23,507 bases of DNA, from contig CANCDA010000016.1 in assembly GCA_947374705.1 (NCBI GenBank), forward strand, positions 1 to 23,507. The letters are read 5' to 3'. The stretch is from Comamonadaceae bacterium. Its GTDB lineage: Bacteria; Pseudomonadota; Gammaproteobacteria; Burkholderiales; Burkholderiaceae_C. This document shows, piece after piece, positions 23,102 to 23,507 of the stretch; position 1 is the stretch's first letter, and every line of letters begins with the position of its first letter. Below the pieces are notes generated by a model that saw nothing but the letters and a program-made list of their open reading frames with translations, was not told the DNA's origin and searched no databases. The position numbers and the translations under genes are program-made.

Positions 23102-23507
23102 GCCAACTACAAATCTGGGGTCGCATGACCTCTATCAACGTCAAAAAAGTGATCTGGACAGCGCAAGAGCTGGGCTTGGACTTTGCGCGCCACGAGGCAG
23201 GCGGTGTGCATGGTGTGGTCAAAACACCGGCGTACAAGGTGCTCAACCCCAATTCACAAGTGCCAACGCTGGAAGATGGTGACTACGTGCTGTGGGAGTC
23301 AAACGTCATCACCCGCTACCTGTCGGCCAAACATTCAATGGGCCATTTGTACCCTGAAAATCTCCAAGAACGCTTCGACGCCGAGCGCTGGATGGAGTGG
23401 CAGCAAACCCTCGTCAACCCGGCCAGCCGCAACGGTTTTTGGCATTTGATTCGCCTGCCCGCTGACCAACGCGACCCAGCAATCGTCGCGCAGTCCAATG
23501 CAGCCGT
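23098..23507 (+). CDS. Glutathione S-transferase family protein (N-terminal part, cut by window edge)
   Basis: Only the first 136 residues are in view. The protein starts MSQLQIWGRMTSINVKKVIW, a thioredoxin-like GST N-terminal domain; NSQVPTLEDGDYVLWESNVI is the classic glutathione-binding stretch with cis-Pro and the ES pair, and ITRYLSAKH follows. The region from about 88 starts the helical C-terminal domain. The start overlaps the murI stop by four bases. The substrate cannot be predicted from the fragment; Burkholderiales carry many such GSTs. Confidence 0.9.
   Translation, partial: MSQLQIWGRMTSINVKKVIWTAQELGLDFARHEAGGVHGVVKTPAYKVLNPNSQVPTLEDGDYVLWESNVITRYLSAKHSMGHLYPENLQERFDAERWMEWQQTLVNPASRNGFWHLIRLPADQRDPAIVAQSNAA

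Noticed and set aside
1..23507. tRNA, rRNA, CRISPR array, intact insertion sequence
   Set aside because: Scanning by eye gave no cloverleaf-like conserved tRNA arms, no rRNA words, no regularly spaced repeats and no transposase-like protein. Short or unusual RNAs could be missed without a covariance search.

Overview
The window looks like chromosome from a betaproteobacterium of the order Burkholderiales, probably Comamonadaceae. This rests on recognised gene content (tex, a tad locus with a Burkholderiales-style short lipoprotein and extra ATPase, hpnD-hpnE, a one-piece class I fumarase, murI, GST) and on generally high GC. No rRNA, tRNA, CRISPR array or intact mobile element was seen.

Layout. 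(1) 1-696, minus: 5' part of tex, cut by the window edge. (2) 799-14160, minus: a complete tad/flp pilus locus. In transcription order it holds Flp pilin, TadV/CpaA prepilin peptidase, an AAA+ ATPase outside the classical tad set, CpaB/RcpC, the CpaC/RcpA secretin, a small lipoprotein, CpaE/TadZ, the CpaF/TadA motor ATPase, TadB, TadC, two TadE/F-type pseudopilins, a vWA-domain TadG-like protein, and a lipoprotein with TPRs and a LytR_C-like C-terminus. Short gaps and ATGA/TGATG overlaps suggest one operon. (3) 14161-14544: divergent control region with a perfect FNR/Anr-type palindrome. (4) 14545-16714, plus: hpnD and hpnE of squalene/hopanoid synthesis. (5) 16844-20473, plus: an AT-richer operon of a CotA/phenoxazinone-synthase-like multicopper oxidase without signal peptide, a Cys-rich DUF1326-type protein and a DUF2182-type membrane protein. 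(6) 20474-20713: non-coding gap with hairpins and a likely antitoxin remnant. (7) 20714 to the end, plus: class I fumarase, glutamate racemase and the start of a glutathione S-transferase.

How the genes work together. The tad genes together would make, process, export and power Flp pili for adhesion or biofilm formation. HpnD and HpnE do two consecutive steps on the way to squalene; HpnC and the cyclase are not in view. The multicopper oxidase/DUF1326/DUF2182 trio is the least understood part. Its tight spacing, cysteine content, differing base composition and neighbouring antitoxin debris suggest an acquired module, perhaps for copper or redox handling; that function is inference. Fumarase, MurI and GST are ordinary housekeeping genes.
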